Assembly: GCF_001513955.1 (NCBI RefSeq)
Contig: NZ_KQ948151.1
Coordinates: forward strand, 505,271-569,270
Direction of reading: 5' to 3'
Origin: Streptomyces pseudovenezuelae
GTDB lineage: Bacteria; Actinomycetota; Actinomycetes; Streptomycetales; Streptomycetaceae
DNA length: 64,000 nucleotides
The notes under the pieces were generated by a model that worked only from the letters and a program-made list of their open reading frames with translations, made no database searches and was not told the DNA's origin. The position numbers were made by a program, and so were the translations under genes. Below, one piece after another: positions 17,185-25,518 of the stretch (positions within the stretch are counted from its first letter, which is position 1; each line of letters begins with the position of its first letter).

Positions 17185-18096
17185 GTGGGCATCCTCGACG
17201 ACAAGGTCGCCATCGTCACCGGCGGCGGCAGAGGGCTTGGCCGGGCGCACTGTCTGGCGCTCGCCGAGGCCGGCGCGACCGTGGTGGTGAACGACCTCGG
17301 CTCGGGCATACACGGCGAGCAGACCGGCGACTCCCCCGCCGACGAGGTCGTCGCCGAGATCACCAAGCTCGGCGGCCGGGCGATCGCCAACCACTCCTCG
17401 GTCACCGACTGGGCCGCGACCGAGACCATGGTCGCGGACACCGTCGCCGAGTTCGGGCGCCTCGACATCGTCGTGAACAACGCGGGCATCGTGCGCGACC
17501 GCATGCTGTTCTCGATGACGGAGGCCGAGTTCGACACCGTCATCGCGGTGCACCTGAAGGGCACCTTCGCCCTCACCCGGCACGCGTGCGCGTACTGGCG
17601 CGAGGCATCGAAGCGAGGTGAGCGGGTCGCGGGCCGCGTGATCAACACGACGTCCGGGACCGGCCTGTTCGGCAACCAGGGCCAGTCCAACTACGGAGCG
17701 GCGAAGGCCGGGATCGCCGGGCTCACCGTCCTGACCGCCCTGGAGATGCGCCGCTACGGCGTCACCGCGAACGCCATCTCGCCGATCGCGGCCACGCGGA
17801 TGACGGACGGGCTGGCGGTCGGCGAGTCGCTCCAGGCCACCGAGGGCTTCGACCCGCGCGATCCCGCCAACGCCTCCGGAGTCGTCGTCTACCTGGCCTC
17901 CGACAGCGCGGCCTGGCTGACCGGCCAGGTCCTGCGCATCGAGGGCAACCGGCTGAACCGGCTCCAGGGCTGGACGGTCGCCGCCGTCCACCCGAGCCGG
18001 TCCGGGCAGGCACTCACCTACGACGAACTCGTCGACGCCGTACCCCAGTTGTACGACACCCTCCCCACCGGCCGGGCGACGGGCGTCGGCCAGTGA
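17185..18096 (+). CDS. SDR family protein, MFE-2-like 3-hydroxyacyl-CoA dehydrogenase
   Basis: A 303-residue SDR of the longer type seen in peroxisomal multifunctional enzyme 2. TGGGRGLGRAH is followed by VVNDLGSG (Asp typical of NAD use), NNAGIVRDRMLFSM near 95, a NTTSGTGLFGNQGQSNYGAAKAG block with catalytic Ser and YxxxK, and a C-terminal extension ending LPTGRATGVGQ. It probably oxidises a 3-hydroxyacyl-CoA or bulky alicyclic hydroxy-CoA. GTG 17185 has GGAGG seven bases upstream; the longer in-frame reading is not needed. A paralogue of the same length is at 23873-24784. Confidence 0.92.
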   Translation: MGILDDKVAIVTGGGRGLGRAHCLALAEAGATVVVNDLGSGIHGEQTGDSPADEVVAEITKLGGRAIANHSSVTDWAATETMVADTVAEFGRLDIVVNNAGIVRDRMLFSMTEAEFDTVIAVHLKGTFALTRHACAYWREASKRGERVAGRVINTTSGTGLFGNQGQSNYGAAKAGIAGLTVLTALEMRRYGVTANAISPIAATRMTDGLAVGESLQATEGFDPRDPANASGVVVYLASDSAAWLTGQVLRIEGNRLNRLQGWTVAAVHPSRSGQALTYDELVDAVPQLYDTLPTGRATGVGQ

Positions 18097-18605
18097 AGGG
18101 CCACGACACGGCCGCACTGGTGCTGCGCGCGACCCTCGGCCCAATGCTCTTCGCGCACGGCTGGAACAAGGTCGCCGGACCGGGCGGACTCAAGGGCACC
18201 ACGGGCTGGTTCGAGGCGCTGGGCCTCCAGCCGGCCGAGCTGCACGCCCGGATGGCGGCGGGCACCGAGATGGCCGCGGGCGTCGGCATCGCGCTGGGCG
18301 CCGCCAATCCGCTCCCCGCCGCGGCGGCCGTAGGACTGATGACCGTGGCCGCGCGGACCGACCACCGCGGCAAGGGCTTCTTCGTCTTCAAGGGCGGCTG
18401 GGAGTACGCCGGTGTCGTGGGCGGCGCGGCCGTCGCACTGGCGGCCCTGGGCAACGGCCGGTACTCGCTCGACGGCCTGCTGCGACGCCGACCCGCGGGC
18501 AGTCGGCACGCCTTGCTGGCGGCCGGAGTCGGCACGGCGAGCGCGGCGGCACTGCTGGCGCTGTGCTACCGGCCGGAGCGGAAACCGGACGAGACAGATC
18601 AATGA
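18093..18605 (+). CDS. DoxX family membrane protein
   Basis: A 170-residue DoxX-like protein with about four hydrophobic segments (VLRATLGPMLFAHGWNKVAG first; MAAGTEMAAGVGIALGA; AAAVGLMTVAA; VVGGAAVALAALG). The opening GPMLFAHGWNKV is typical of the family. DoxX proteins are small membrane proteins linked to quinone or thiosulfate redox in some bacteria; the function here is unknown. It starts by GTGA overlap with the SDR stop and ends about 50 bases before the dehydrogenase gene, so it belongs to the operon. Confidence 0.85.
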   Translation: MKGHDTAALVLRATLGPMLFAHGWNKVAGPGGLKGTTGWFEALGLQPAELHARMAAGTEMAAGVGIALGAANPLPAAAAVGLMTVAARTDHRGKGFFVFKGGWEYAGVVGGAAVALAALGNGRYSLDGLLRRRPAGSRHALLAAGVGTASAAALLALCYRPERKPDETDQ

Positions 18606-18655
18606 GACCGATGAGGACGACATGAGTCGGACGAGGGCAACAAGGGAGAGTCGAC

Positions 18656-19813
18656 ATGGACGCGGCTGACTTCAGCGCGGTGCTGTCCGAGGTCCGGCGT
18701 TTCGTCAGGGACCGCGTCGTGCCGCTCGAAGCGGAGATCGACGAGAAGGACGAGATGCCCTCGGACATCCGCGAGGCGGCCAAGAAGATGGGCCTGTTCG
18801 GCTTCGCGCTGCCCGAGGAGTACGGCGGACTGGGTCTGTCGATGCTCGAAGAGGCCCAGCTGATGTTCGAGCTGGGCTATACGACGCCGTCCCTGCGCTC
18901 GATGTTCGGCACCAACAACGGCATCGCCGGTCATGTCCTCATGGTCGGCGGTACGGAGGAACAGAAGGCTCACTGGCTGCCGAGGATCGCCTCGGGTGAC
19001 GTTCTGGCGTCGTTCGCGCTCACCGAACCGGAAGCCGGTTCCGATCCCTCCACGCTCACCACGAAGGCACACCTCGACGGCGACGAATGGGTGATCAACG
19101 GCGCCAAGCGCTACATCACCAACGCCCCGCTCGCCGACGTCTTCATGGTCTTCGCCCGCACCGACCCCGACGCCCCGCGTACCCGGGGCATCTCCACCTT
19201 CCTGGTCCCGGCCGGCGCCCCCGGCCTCACCGTGGCCCCCAAGGACCACAAGATGGGCCAGTTCGGGGCCTGGACCGCGGACGTGTTCTTCGACGACGTG
19301 CGCGTGCCGGTCTCCGCGCTCGTCGGCGGCGAGGACGGCCTGAACCGGGGCTTCGGAACCGCGATGGGCTGCATCGCGCACGGACGGGTCCACATCTCCG
19401 CGCTGATGGTCGGCATGGCCGAGCGCCTGGTCGACGAGTCGGTCGCCTACGCGAGCACCCGCAAGCAGTCCGGGAAGCTCATCGGCTCCTTCCAACTGGT
19501 CCAGGGCCTGATCGCCGACTCGCAGACCGACTACTACGCGGGCCGCGCCACCGTCCTGGAGGCCGCCCGCGCCTTCGACGCCGGCACGGACACCAAGATC
19601 GGACCGTCCTGCACGAAGTACTTCGCCAGCGAGATGGTGTGGCGGGTCGCGGACCGCGCGGTGCAGATCCACGGCGGCGCGGGCTACATGCGCGGAGTCG
19701 CCGTCGAGCGCTTCTACCGCGACGCCCGGCTGTTCCGCATCTACGAGGGCACCAGCCAGGTGCAGCAGGTCATCATCGCGAAGGCGCTGCTGGGCGAGGC
19801 GGCGCGCGGCTGA
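18656..19813 (+). CDS. Acyl-CoA dehydrogenase with EGT catalytic Glu
   Basis: A 385-residue acyl-CoA dehydrogenase with LPEEYGGLG, FALTEPEAGSDPSTL, RKQSGKLIGSFQLVQ, and a C-terminal IHGGAGYMRGVAVERFYRDARLFRIYEGTSQVQQ, whose YEGTS carries the usual catalytic Glu. It is the most canonical of the six dehydrogenases here. AGGGAG precedes the ATG. It is the last gene of the operon and is followed by a bidirectional terminator hairpin. Confidence 0.93.
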   Translation: MDAADFSAVLSEVRRFVRDRVVPLEAEIDEKDEMPSDIREAAKKMGLFGFALPEEYGGLGLSMLEEAQLMFELGYTTPSLRSMFGTNNGIAGHVLMVGGTEEQKAHWLPRIASGDVLASFALTEPEAGSDPSTLTTKAHLDGDEWVINGAKRYITNAPLADVFMVFARTDPDAPRTRGISTFLVPAGAPGLTVAPKDHKMGQFGAWTADVFFDDVRVPVSALVGGEDGLNRGFGTAMGCIAHGRVHISALMVGMAERLVDESVAYASTRKQSGKLIGSFQLVQGLIADSQTDYYAGRATVLEAARAFDAGTDTKIGPSCTKYFASEMVWRVADRAVQIHGGAGYMRGVAVERFYRDARLFRIYEGTSQVQQVIIAKALLGEAARG

Positions 19814-19827
19814 GCGGCACACAAGGC

Positions 19828-19855
19828 AAAGGCCCCGGGATCCCCCGGGGCCTTT
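19828..19855. terminator. Bidirectional hairpin terminator
   Basis: A perfect 12-bp stem, AAAGGCCCCGGG paired with CCCGGGGCCTTT around a four-base loop, followed by TTTCTT. It sits between two convergent dehydrogenase genes and can serve both strands because the stem begins AAA and ends TTT. Confidence 0.85.
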
Positions 19856-19867
19856 CTTGCCGCGCTC

Positions 19868-20995
19868 TCAGATCCCGAGCCGGTCCAGCAGCCGCTCGTG
19901 ATACACCGCCGGGCCGCCGAACAGCAGCTGCGAGGACTTGGCCCGGCGGAAGAACAGGTGGGCCGGGTGTTCCCAGGTGAAGCCGATGCCGCCGTGGACC
20001 TGGATGTTCTCCATGGCGGCGACCATGTACGCCCGTGAGCAGGAAGCGTGGGCCACGGCCGCGGCGACGGGGAAGTCCGGGGAGTCCTCGTCGGCCAGCC
20101 GCGCCGCCTCGCGGGAGGACGCCTCGGCCAGCTCCACCTGGACGAGCATGTCGGCGCACTTGTGCTTGACCGCCTGGAAGGAGCCGATCGGCCGGCCGAA
20201 CTGATGACGGACGCGGGCGTAGTCCGCGCTCGTCTCCAGGCACCGCCGTGCCCCGCCCGCCTGCTCGGCGGCGAGCCCGACCGATGCGATGTCCAGGACC
20301 TTGGCCATGATGCGGCCGCCCGCCCCCTGCGCCCCGACGAGCGTCGCGGGTACGGCGTCCAGGGTCAGCCGGGCCATGGCCCGGGTGGCGTCCAGCGTCT
20401 GCATCGGTTCCGCCGCGAGTCCCGTGGCGTCCCGGTCCACGGCGAAGAGGGTGGGTCCGGCAACGGTTCGGGCGACGACGAGGATCAGGTCGGCCGTCGT
20501 ACCGTCGACGACGAAGCACTTGCGGCCGCTCACCGTCCAGCCGTTGTCGCCGTCGCCGTTTCCGTCCGGCACGGCGCGCGCGGAGACCATGGCGGGGTCC
20601 CAGGAGCCGTGGTCCTCGGCGACGGCGAGGGCGGCCGTGGTGCGTCCAGCCGCGATGCCGGGAAGGTGGCGTGCGCAGGCATCCTGGTCTCCCGAGGCCA
20701 GCAGGGCCTGGGCGGCCAGCAGGACGGTCGCGAAGAAGGGGGCGCAGAACAGCGCACGGCCCATCTCCTCCAGGACGACGCCGAGTTCGACGAGTCCGAA
20801 GCCGTCGCCGCCGTACTCCTCCGGGATCGCGAGTCCCGGCAGGCGCAGTTGGTCGGCTGCCTGGGACCACACCGCGGGGTCGAAGCGCGGCTCGCTCTCC
20901 ATGAGCTTGCGCACCGCTTCCTCGGGCGACTTGGCTTCCAGGAACTCGCGTACGGACGACCGCAGTTCCCGCAGTTCGCTCTCGTCGGCGGTCAC
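19868..20995 (-). CDS. Acyl-CoA dehydrogenase subunit, GFTWE subtype
   Basis: A 375-residue dehydrogenase with IPEEYGGDG near residue 58, VRHQFGRPIGSFQAVKH near 250, and VHGGIGFTWEHPAHLFFRRAK near the end, finishing LLFGGPAVYHERLLDRLGI. It is a close paralogue of the gene at 1393. The GTG start overlaps the stop of the dehydrogenase gene at 20992 (GTGA). Adjacent, overlapping dehydrogenases of two different subtypes usually form an alpha2-beta2 enzyme, as FadE28-FadE29 do in steroid side-chain degradation. I infer the same here, for a substrate with a short or branched side chain. Confidence 0.91.
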   Translation of the reverse strand: MTADESELRELRSSVREFLEAKSPEEAVRKLMESEPRFDPAVWSQAADQLRLPGLAIPEEYGGDGFGLVELGVVLEEMGRALFCAPFFATVLLAAQALLASGDQDACARHLPGIAAGRTTAALAVAEDHGSWDPAMVSARAVPDGNGDGDNGWTVSGRKCFVVDGTTADLILVVARTVAGPTLFAVDRDATGLAAEPMQTLDATRAMARLTLDAVPATLVGAQGAGGRIMAKVLDIASVGLAAEQAGGARRCLETSADYARVRHQFGRPIGSFQAVKHKCADMLVQVELAEASSREAARLADEDSPDFPVAAAVAHASCSRAYMVAAMENIQVHGGIGFTWEHPAHLFFRRAKSSQLLFGGPAVYHERLLDRLGI

Positions 20996-22239
20996 GACCG
21001 CACCTCCTTGGCAGCGGCGGTCGCCGGTTCCTTGGGCAGGCCGAGGACGCGTTCCGCGAGGATGTTCTTCATGATCTCCTCGGTGCCGCCGAGGATGCGC
21101 AACGCCGGGGTGGCGAGAAGGAGTTCGGTCCAGGCGTAGGTGCCCCACTGGCCGGTGTCGGCGATGATCCGGGGGCCGAGCACGTCGGAGACGAAGTGTG
21201 CCGCCCGGGTGAGGTTCTGGCCGTACATCAGCTTCGAGACGGACATCTCGGGGCCCGGCGCGACTCCGGCGCGCAGCTTGCGCAGGGCGCGGGCGTTGAG
21301 GTGTTCGGTGGCCAGGACGTCCACCAGGAGTTCCGCGAGGCGGGCGCGCAGGGCGCGGTCGTCCCAGGTCCAGGTGGCCCGCATGAGCGCCGAGAGGTGG
21401 TCCGGGGACAGGGCGGCGGCCACCGGGCCGACTCCCTCGCTGCCGACTGTCGCGCGCTCGTTCATCAGGGTGGTCAGGGCGACGGTCCAGCCGCCGTCGA
21501 CCTCGCCGAGCCGGTGGTCGTCGGGGATGCGTACGTCGGTGAGGAAGACCTCGTTGAAGTCGGCGCCGCCGGTCATCTGCCGCAACGGCCGGACCTCGAC
21601 TCCGGGGGTGTCCATGGGGACGAGGAACGCCGTGATGCCGCGGTGCTTGGGCGCGTCGGGGTCGGTACGGGTGAGGGCGAGGCCGATCTGGCTGTGCTGG
21701 GCGACCGACGTCCACACCTTCTGCCCGTTCAGCACCCAGTCGTCGCCCTCGCGGACGGCCCGGGTGGCCACGCTCGCCAGGTCCGACCCGGCGCCGGGTT
21801 CGCTGAACAGCTGGCAGGCGATGGCGTCCCCGCGGTACATCGCCGGCAGCCAGCGGTCCTTGATGTGGGGCTGGGCGTGGGCCAGGATCGTCGGCCCGAT
21901 CATGCCCAGGCCGATCACACTGAGCACACCGGTGTCGGCGACGTCGTACTCCGACTCGACGGCGTCGTAGAGCAGGTCGTGGACGGGGGTCAGGCCCCGG
22001 CCGCCGTACTCCACCGGTCCGGTGATCCAGCCGAAGCCGTTCTCGTGGCGGATCCGCTGCCACTCCCGGGCCCGTTGCACGAACTCCCGCTCCTCGGCGG
22101 GCGGGAGGCTGCTGAAGTACGCCATCGAGTCGTCGCCCTCGCCCCAGGTGAAGGCGGTGCGGTCGGGGGCCTTCGCCACGTGCGCGTCGAGGAAGCGGCG
22201 CGCCTCGGCGGCGAAGTCCCGCATGTCGTCGGATTCCAT
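20992..22239 (-). CDS. Acyl-CoA dehydrogenase subunit, FadE29-like subtype
   Basis: A 415-residue dehydrogenase with VEYGGRGLTPVHD, LFSEPGAGSDLASVATRA and a C-terminal ALRILGGTEEIMKNILAERVLGLP. The last pattern and the overlap with the GFTWE-type gene resemble the two-subunit dehydrogenases of actinobacterial steroid catabolism. The ATG at 22239 opens MESDDMRDF; a second ATG five codons on is also possible. It probably shares the active site or stabilises the partner subunit. Electrons would go to EtfBA at 26984-28766. Confidence 0.9.
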   Translation of the reverse strand: MESDDMRDFAAEARRFLDAHVAKAPDRTAFTWGEGDDSMAYFSSLPPAEEREFVQRAREWQRIRHENGFGWITGPVEYGGRGLTPVHDLLYDAVESEYDVADTGVLSVIGLGMIGPTILAHAQPHIKDRWLPAMYRGDAIACQLFSEPGAGSDLASVATRAVREGDDWVLNGQKVWTSVAQHSQIGLALTRTDPDAPKHRGITAFLVPMDTPGVEVRPLRQMTGGADFNEVFLTDVRIPDDHRLGEVDGGWTVALTTLMNERATVGSEGVGPVAAALSPDHLSALMRATWTWDDRALRARLAELLVDVLATEHLNARALRKLRAGVAPGPEMSVSKLMYGQNLTRAAHFVSDVLGPRIIADTGQWGTYAWTELLLATPALRILGGTEEIMKNILAERVLGLPKEPATAAAKEVRS

Positions 22240-22267
22240 CGCGTTCGCTCCGCGGTCAGAGAGAGGT

Positions 22268-23416
22268 TCAGGTCGAGAGGATCGTCACCGCCGACGCGCC
22301 GGGCGCGCCGTACAGGTGGGTGTAGCCGACGCGCGGTGTGCCGGGGATCTGGCGGGAGCCCGCCGTGCCGCGCAGCTGGAGGACGATCTCGTGGATCTGG
22401 CGCAGTCCGGACGCGCCGATCGGTTCGCCGTTACCGAGCAGGCCGCCGTCGGTGTTGACCGGGAGCCGGCCGCCGATCTCGGTGGCGCCCTCGGCGACGA
22501 GGCGTTCCTGCTCGCCGTCCTTGCAGAGGCCGTTCTCCGCCATGTGGATGATCTCCGACCCGGCGTCGGTGTCCTGGAGCTGGGCGACGTCGACGTCCTC
22601 GGGGCCGATGCCCGCGCGTTCGTACACGTCCCGGGAGGCGTCCACGCTCGGGCTGTCCACGGGCTCCCCCACCGGGAACGACGGGCTCTGCACCTCGAAC
22701 GCGCCGAGCCTGCGGCTGCGCAGGGCGGTGGCGCGGACCCGTACCGGCTTACCCGTGTACTTGTGGGCCTGGTCGGCCCGGCACATCACGATCGCCGCCG
22801 CGCCCTCGTTCGGGCCGCAGTACATGAACTGGCGCAGGGGGTAGTTGAGGACCGGGGAGGCGAGGACCTCCTCGGGCGTGAGGGGCGTCCGACGCCAGGC
22901 CTTCTCGTTGCCGGCCGCGTTGCGGAAGTTCTTGGAGGCCACGCGGGCGAGCGTCTCGTGGGAGATGCCGTGCTCGTGCATGTAGCGGTTGATCTTCATG
23001 CCGAAGAAGTGGGTGGTGAGGAAGAGTCCGGTCTGCCCGTACCAGGAGGGGATGCCGGCCACGGACGGGTCGGCGGCGAACGCGCCGCGCGGGTGCTTGT
23101 CCAGGCCGATGGCGATGGTCAGGTCGTGCTCGCCGGTCTCGATCGCGCGGGCGGCGAGCGCCACCGCCGTACCGGCCGTCGCACAGCCGTTGAAGACTCC
23201 GCGCAGGGGTACGCCGGTGAGGCCGAGCCTGCCGACGATCGCGTCCGGGTTGGCGACCTCGTAGCTGCCGATGTAACCGCCCTGGATCTGGGGCCAGTTG
23301 ACGCCCGCGTCGGCGAGTGCCAGCCGTACCGCGTCCGCGCCCATGTCCAGCGCGGGCTTGCCGGGGAAGCGGCCGAAGGGGTGCAGGCCCACCCCGATGA
23401 TGACGGCCTCGGTCAT
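22268..23416 (-). CDS. Thiolase / lipid-transfer family protein with Cys
   Basis: A 382-residue thiolase-fold protein. Unlike the thiolase-like protein at 8844 it keeps a Cys at the nucleophile site (FNGCATAGTAV near residue 85). The second motif reads NTDGGLLGNGEPIGASGLRQ, with Glu replacing the His of GHPIGASG. True thiolysis or aldol cleavage cannot be decided by eye. The ATG overlaps the stop of the DUF35 gene upstream (ATGA), so the two should form a complex. It lies between DUF35 and the dehydrogenase pair, like the order in some steroid side-chain operons. Confidence 0.9.
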   Translation of the reverse strand: MTEAVIIGVGLHPFGRFPGKPALDMGADAVRLALADAGVNWPQIQGGYIGSYEVANPDAIVGRLGLTGVPLRGVFNGCATAGTAVALAARAIETGEHDLTIAIGLDKHPRGAFAADPSVAGIPSWYGQTGLFLTTHFFGMKINRYMHEHGISHETLARVASKNFRNAAGNEKAWRRTPLTPEEVLASPVLNYPLRQFMYCGPNEGAAAIVMCRADQAHKYTGKPVRVRATALRSRRLGAFEVQSPSFPVGEPVDSPSVDASRDVYERAGIGPEDVDVAQLQDTDAGSEIIHMAENGLCKDGEQERLVAEGATEIGGRLPVNTDGGLLGNGEPIGASGLRQIHEIVLQLRGTAGSRQIPGTPRVGYTHLYGAPGASAVTILST

Positions 23417-23871
23417 GACGCCTCCTGTTCGGCATGGGTGGACTCTTCGGCCGGGGCGAACGCGAAGGTCACGACCTCGGTTCCGTCGTCCTGGACGGTG
23501 TAGGGCACGAGCGTCAGCCGCATGTCCTGCCCGATCCGCAGCTTCTCCGGGTCGGGTTCGGTGAGGCGGGCCTCGACCAGCAGCTCGCCGGGGAGCTCGA
23601 TGTATCCGACGGCGTACGGCTCGAAGGCCTTGGGTCCGTCGTACGGCGGGGACGGCGGGCGGAAGTCCTGGGTGGTGTACGTCCACAGGGTGCCGTGGTC
23701 CGCCAGGAGCCGTTCCTTCGACTCGTCGCTCGCGCACCGGACGCAGGTCGCGGCGGCCGGGAAGCTCACCAGGCCGCACACCCTGCACTCGGAGCCGATC
23801 AGCCGGAGGGGCGCGGCGGCGGGCGGCCAGGTGAACAGGCCTTCGGTGACCGGGCGTTGGGTGGTCGTCAT
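23413..23871 (-). CDS. DUF35 / zinc-ribbon OB-fold protein
   Basis: A 152-residue OB-fold protein with an N-terminal zinc ribbon (SECRVCG near 28, TCVRC near 43) and an OB domain (GTLWTYTTQDFRPPSPPY; VGYIELPGELLVEARL). It is the second DUF35 in the cluster and also overlaps a thiolase-family gene by ATGA. The expected role is a partner subunit binding acyl-CoA for the thiolase/aldolase. The ATG 23871 is preferred; the longer frame upstream is out of context and overlaps the SDR gene. Confidence 0.9.
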   Translation of the reverse strand: MTTTQRPVTEGLFTWPPAAAPLRLIGSECRVCGLVSFPAAATCVRCASDESKERLLADHGTLWTYTTQDFRPPSPPYDGPKAFEPYAVGYIELPGELLVEARLTEPDPEKLRIGQDMRLTLVPYTVQDDGTEVVTFAFAPAEESTHAEQEAS

Positions 23872-23872
23872 C

Positions 23873-24784
23873 TCAGGCTCCGTTCCGGTTGCCGAGGACG
23901 TCGGCGTTCGGTGCCGCCTTGGCCACCAGGTTCGGGACGACGGAGGACAGCTCCTCGGGCGTCCAGCGGGCGTCGGCACTGGCGGCGGGGCCGTTGACCC
24001 AGCCCTCCAGGACCGTGATGCGGTTGCCGACGACGCCGAACACCCGGCCGGTGACCTCGCGGGAGGCGGCCGAGCCCAGCCACACCACCAGCGGCGAGAT
24101 GGCCTCGGGGGTCAGGTCCTGGCTCTCGGCGGCCTGCTTCATCATCTCGATGTCGTCGGTCAGCCGGGTCAGCGCGGTGGGCGCGATGGCGTTCACCGTC
24201 ACGCCGTAGCGGGCGAGTTCGGCGGCGGCGATGAGGGTGAGGCTGCCGATGCCGGCCTTCGCGGAGCCGTAGTTGGACTGGCCGGGGTTGCCGAAGATGC
24301 CGGACGGGGAGGTCGTGTTGATCACCCGGGCGTCGTTGTCCTGACCGGACTTGGCGCGCTCGCGCCAGTACGCGGCCGCGTGGTGCAGCGTGGCGAAGCT
24401 GCCCTTGAGGTGGACGGCGATCACGCTGTCCCAGTCCCGCTCGGTCATCGACACGATCATCCGGTCGCGCAGGATGCCGGCGTTGTTGACCAGCACGTCG
24501 AGACCGCCGTAGGTGTCGACGGCCTGCTGGACGAGCCGGCCGGCGCCCTCCCAGGTGGAGATGTCATCCGTGTTGGCCACTGCCTCGCCGCCGGCCGCGA
24601 CGATCTCGTCGACCACGCTCTGGGCGGGCCCGGCGGAGGCGCCCGCGCCGTCCCGTCCGCCGCCCAGGTCGTTGACGACGACCTTCGCGCCGTGTGCGGC
24701 GAACGCCAGGGCGTGCGCCCGGCCGATCCCGTTGCCGGCGCCGGTCACGACCGCGATCCGGCCCTCGACCACTCCTTCAGACAT
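23873..24784 (-). CDS. SDR family protein, MFE-2-like
   Basis: A 303-residue SDR with TGAGNGIGRAH, VVNDLGGGRDG, NNAGILRDRMIVSM, a NTTSPSGIFGNPGQSNYGSAKAG block (Ser and YxxxK), and a C-terminal extension with ITVLEGWVNGP. It has the same length and layout as the SDR at 17185, so the two are paralogues from parallel modules. GGAGG lies 8 bases before the ATG at 24784. It most likely oxidises a 3-hydroxyacyl-CoA with NAD+. Confidence 0.92.
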   Translation of the reverse strand: MSEGVVEGRIAVVTGAGNGIGRAHALAFAAHGAKVVVNDLGGGRDGAGASAGPAQSVVDEIVAAGGEAVANTDDISTWEGAGRLVQQAVDTYGGLDVLVNNAGILRDRMIVSMTERDWDSVIAVHLKGSFATLHHAAAYWRERAKSGQDNDARVINTTSPSGIFGNPGQSNYGSAKAGIGSLTLIAAAELARYGVTVNAIAPTALTRLTDDIEMMKQAAESQDLTPEAISPLVVWLGSAASREVTGRVFGVVGNRITVLEGWVNGPAASADARWTPEELSSVVPNLVAKAAPNADVLGNRNGA

Positions 24785-24807
24785 GCTCAATTCCTCCATC
24801 GGAAAGG

Positions 24808-25518
24808 TCAGTTGGCCTCGGCGAGCAGGACTCGCGGTTCGTCGCTGCCGCAGCCGCACCGGCCCACGACGACGCGTCCGGTGATGCCGAGCGGTGTCTC
24901 GGGCAGGGGCGAGGTGCACCCCTCCCCCGCGGCCACGGTCAGCTGTCCGTCCCGCTCGCCGAACCGCCATGCGGCGGCGTTGACATGTGCGCCGCTGCGC
25001 TCGGGGCACTCCAGCGCGAGGGCCGGTCCCACCGCCGAGATCACGGAGGCGTTCACCCCCACTGCGCGCAGGACGGGCACGGCGGCGGGTCGGGCCAGCA
25101 CGACGGGCGTGGACCGGAACATCTCGCCGATGTCGGCCGCGCCGGCGAGCCCGTCCAGGGTCTGGGCCGACAGGCCGATCACCGCGTGCGGGGCCAGTTC
25201 TCGGTGGAAGACCGCGGTGCGGCGGTGGTCCCAGCCCATCGCCTCGGCGATGCCGTACGGCACCTTCAGCGCGCGCAGGGCGCCGATCACCGCCTGCCCC
25301 CAGAAGCCCTCGAAGCCGGAGGCGGTCAGCAGGGCCCGCTGCCCGGCAGCGAGACCGTGTTCCCGCAGGCGTGCGGTCGCCCACTCGGTGTCGCGGGCGA
25401 GTTCCGCCCAGGTGAGCTCCAGGTCCCGCATGCCGTCTGCGGTGGGGAAGCGCAGGAGGTAGGCGAGTTCGGGGCGGTCGAGCGTCCTGGCTCGGGCCAG
25501 GGTGTCGGCGCGGGCCAT
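24808..25518 (-). CDS. Protein resembling part of an adenylate-forming ligase; function unknown
   Basis: A 236-residue protein. The N-terminal half looks like the first lobe of an acyl-CoA synthetase (LELTWAELARDTEWATARLREHGL; AGQRALLTASGFEGFWGQAVIGAL), but no ATP-phosphate loop, no aromatic-T-E motif and no C-terminal lid with catalytic Lys is seen. It ends with a Cys-containing GRCGCGSDEP. It starts by TGATG overlap with the PaaK-like ligase stop, so the two are co-translated and may form one complex. It could be an accessory or regulatory subunit; I do not assign a reaction. Confidence 0.7.
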   Translation of the reverse strand: MARADTLARARTLDRPELAYLLRFPTADGMRDLELTWAELARDTEWATARLREHGLAAGQRALLTASGFEGFWGQAVIGALRALKVPYGIAEAMGWDHRRTAVFHRELAPHAVIGLSAQTLDGLAGAADIGEMFRSTPVVLARPAAVPVLRAVGVNASVISAVGPALALECPERSGAHVNAAAWRFGERDGQLTVAAGEGCTSPLPETPLGITGRVVVGRCGCGSDEPRVLLAEAN

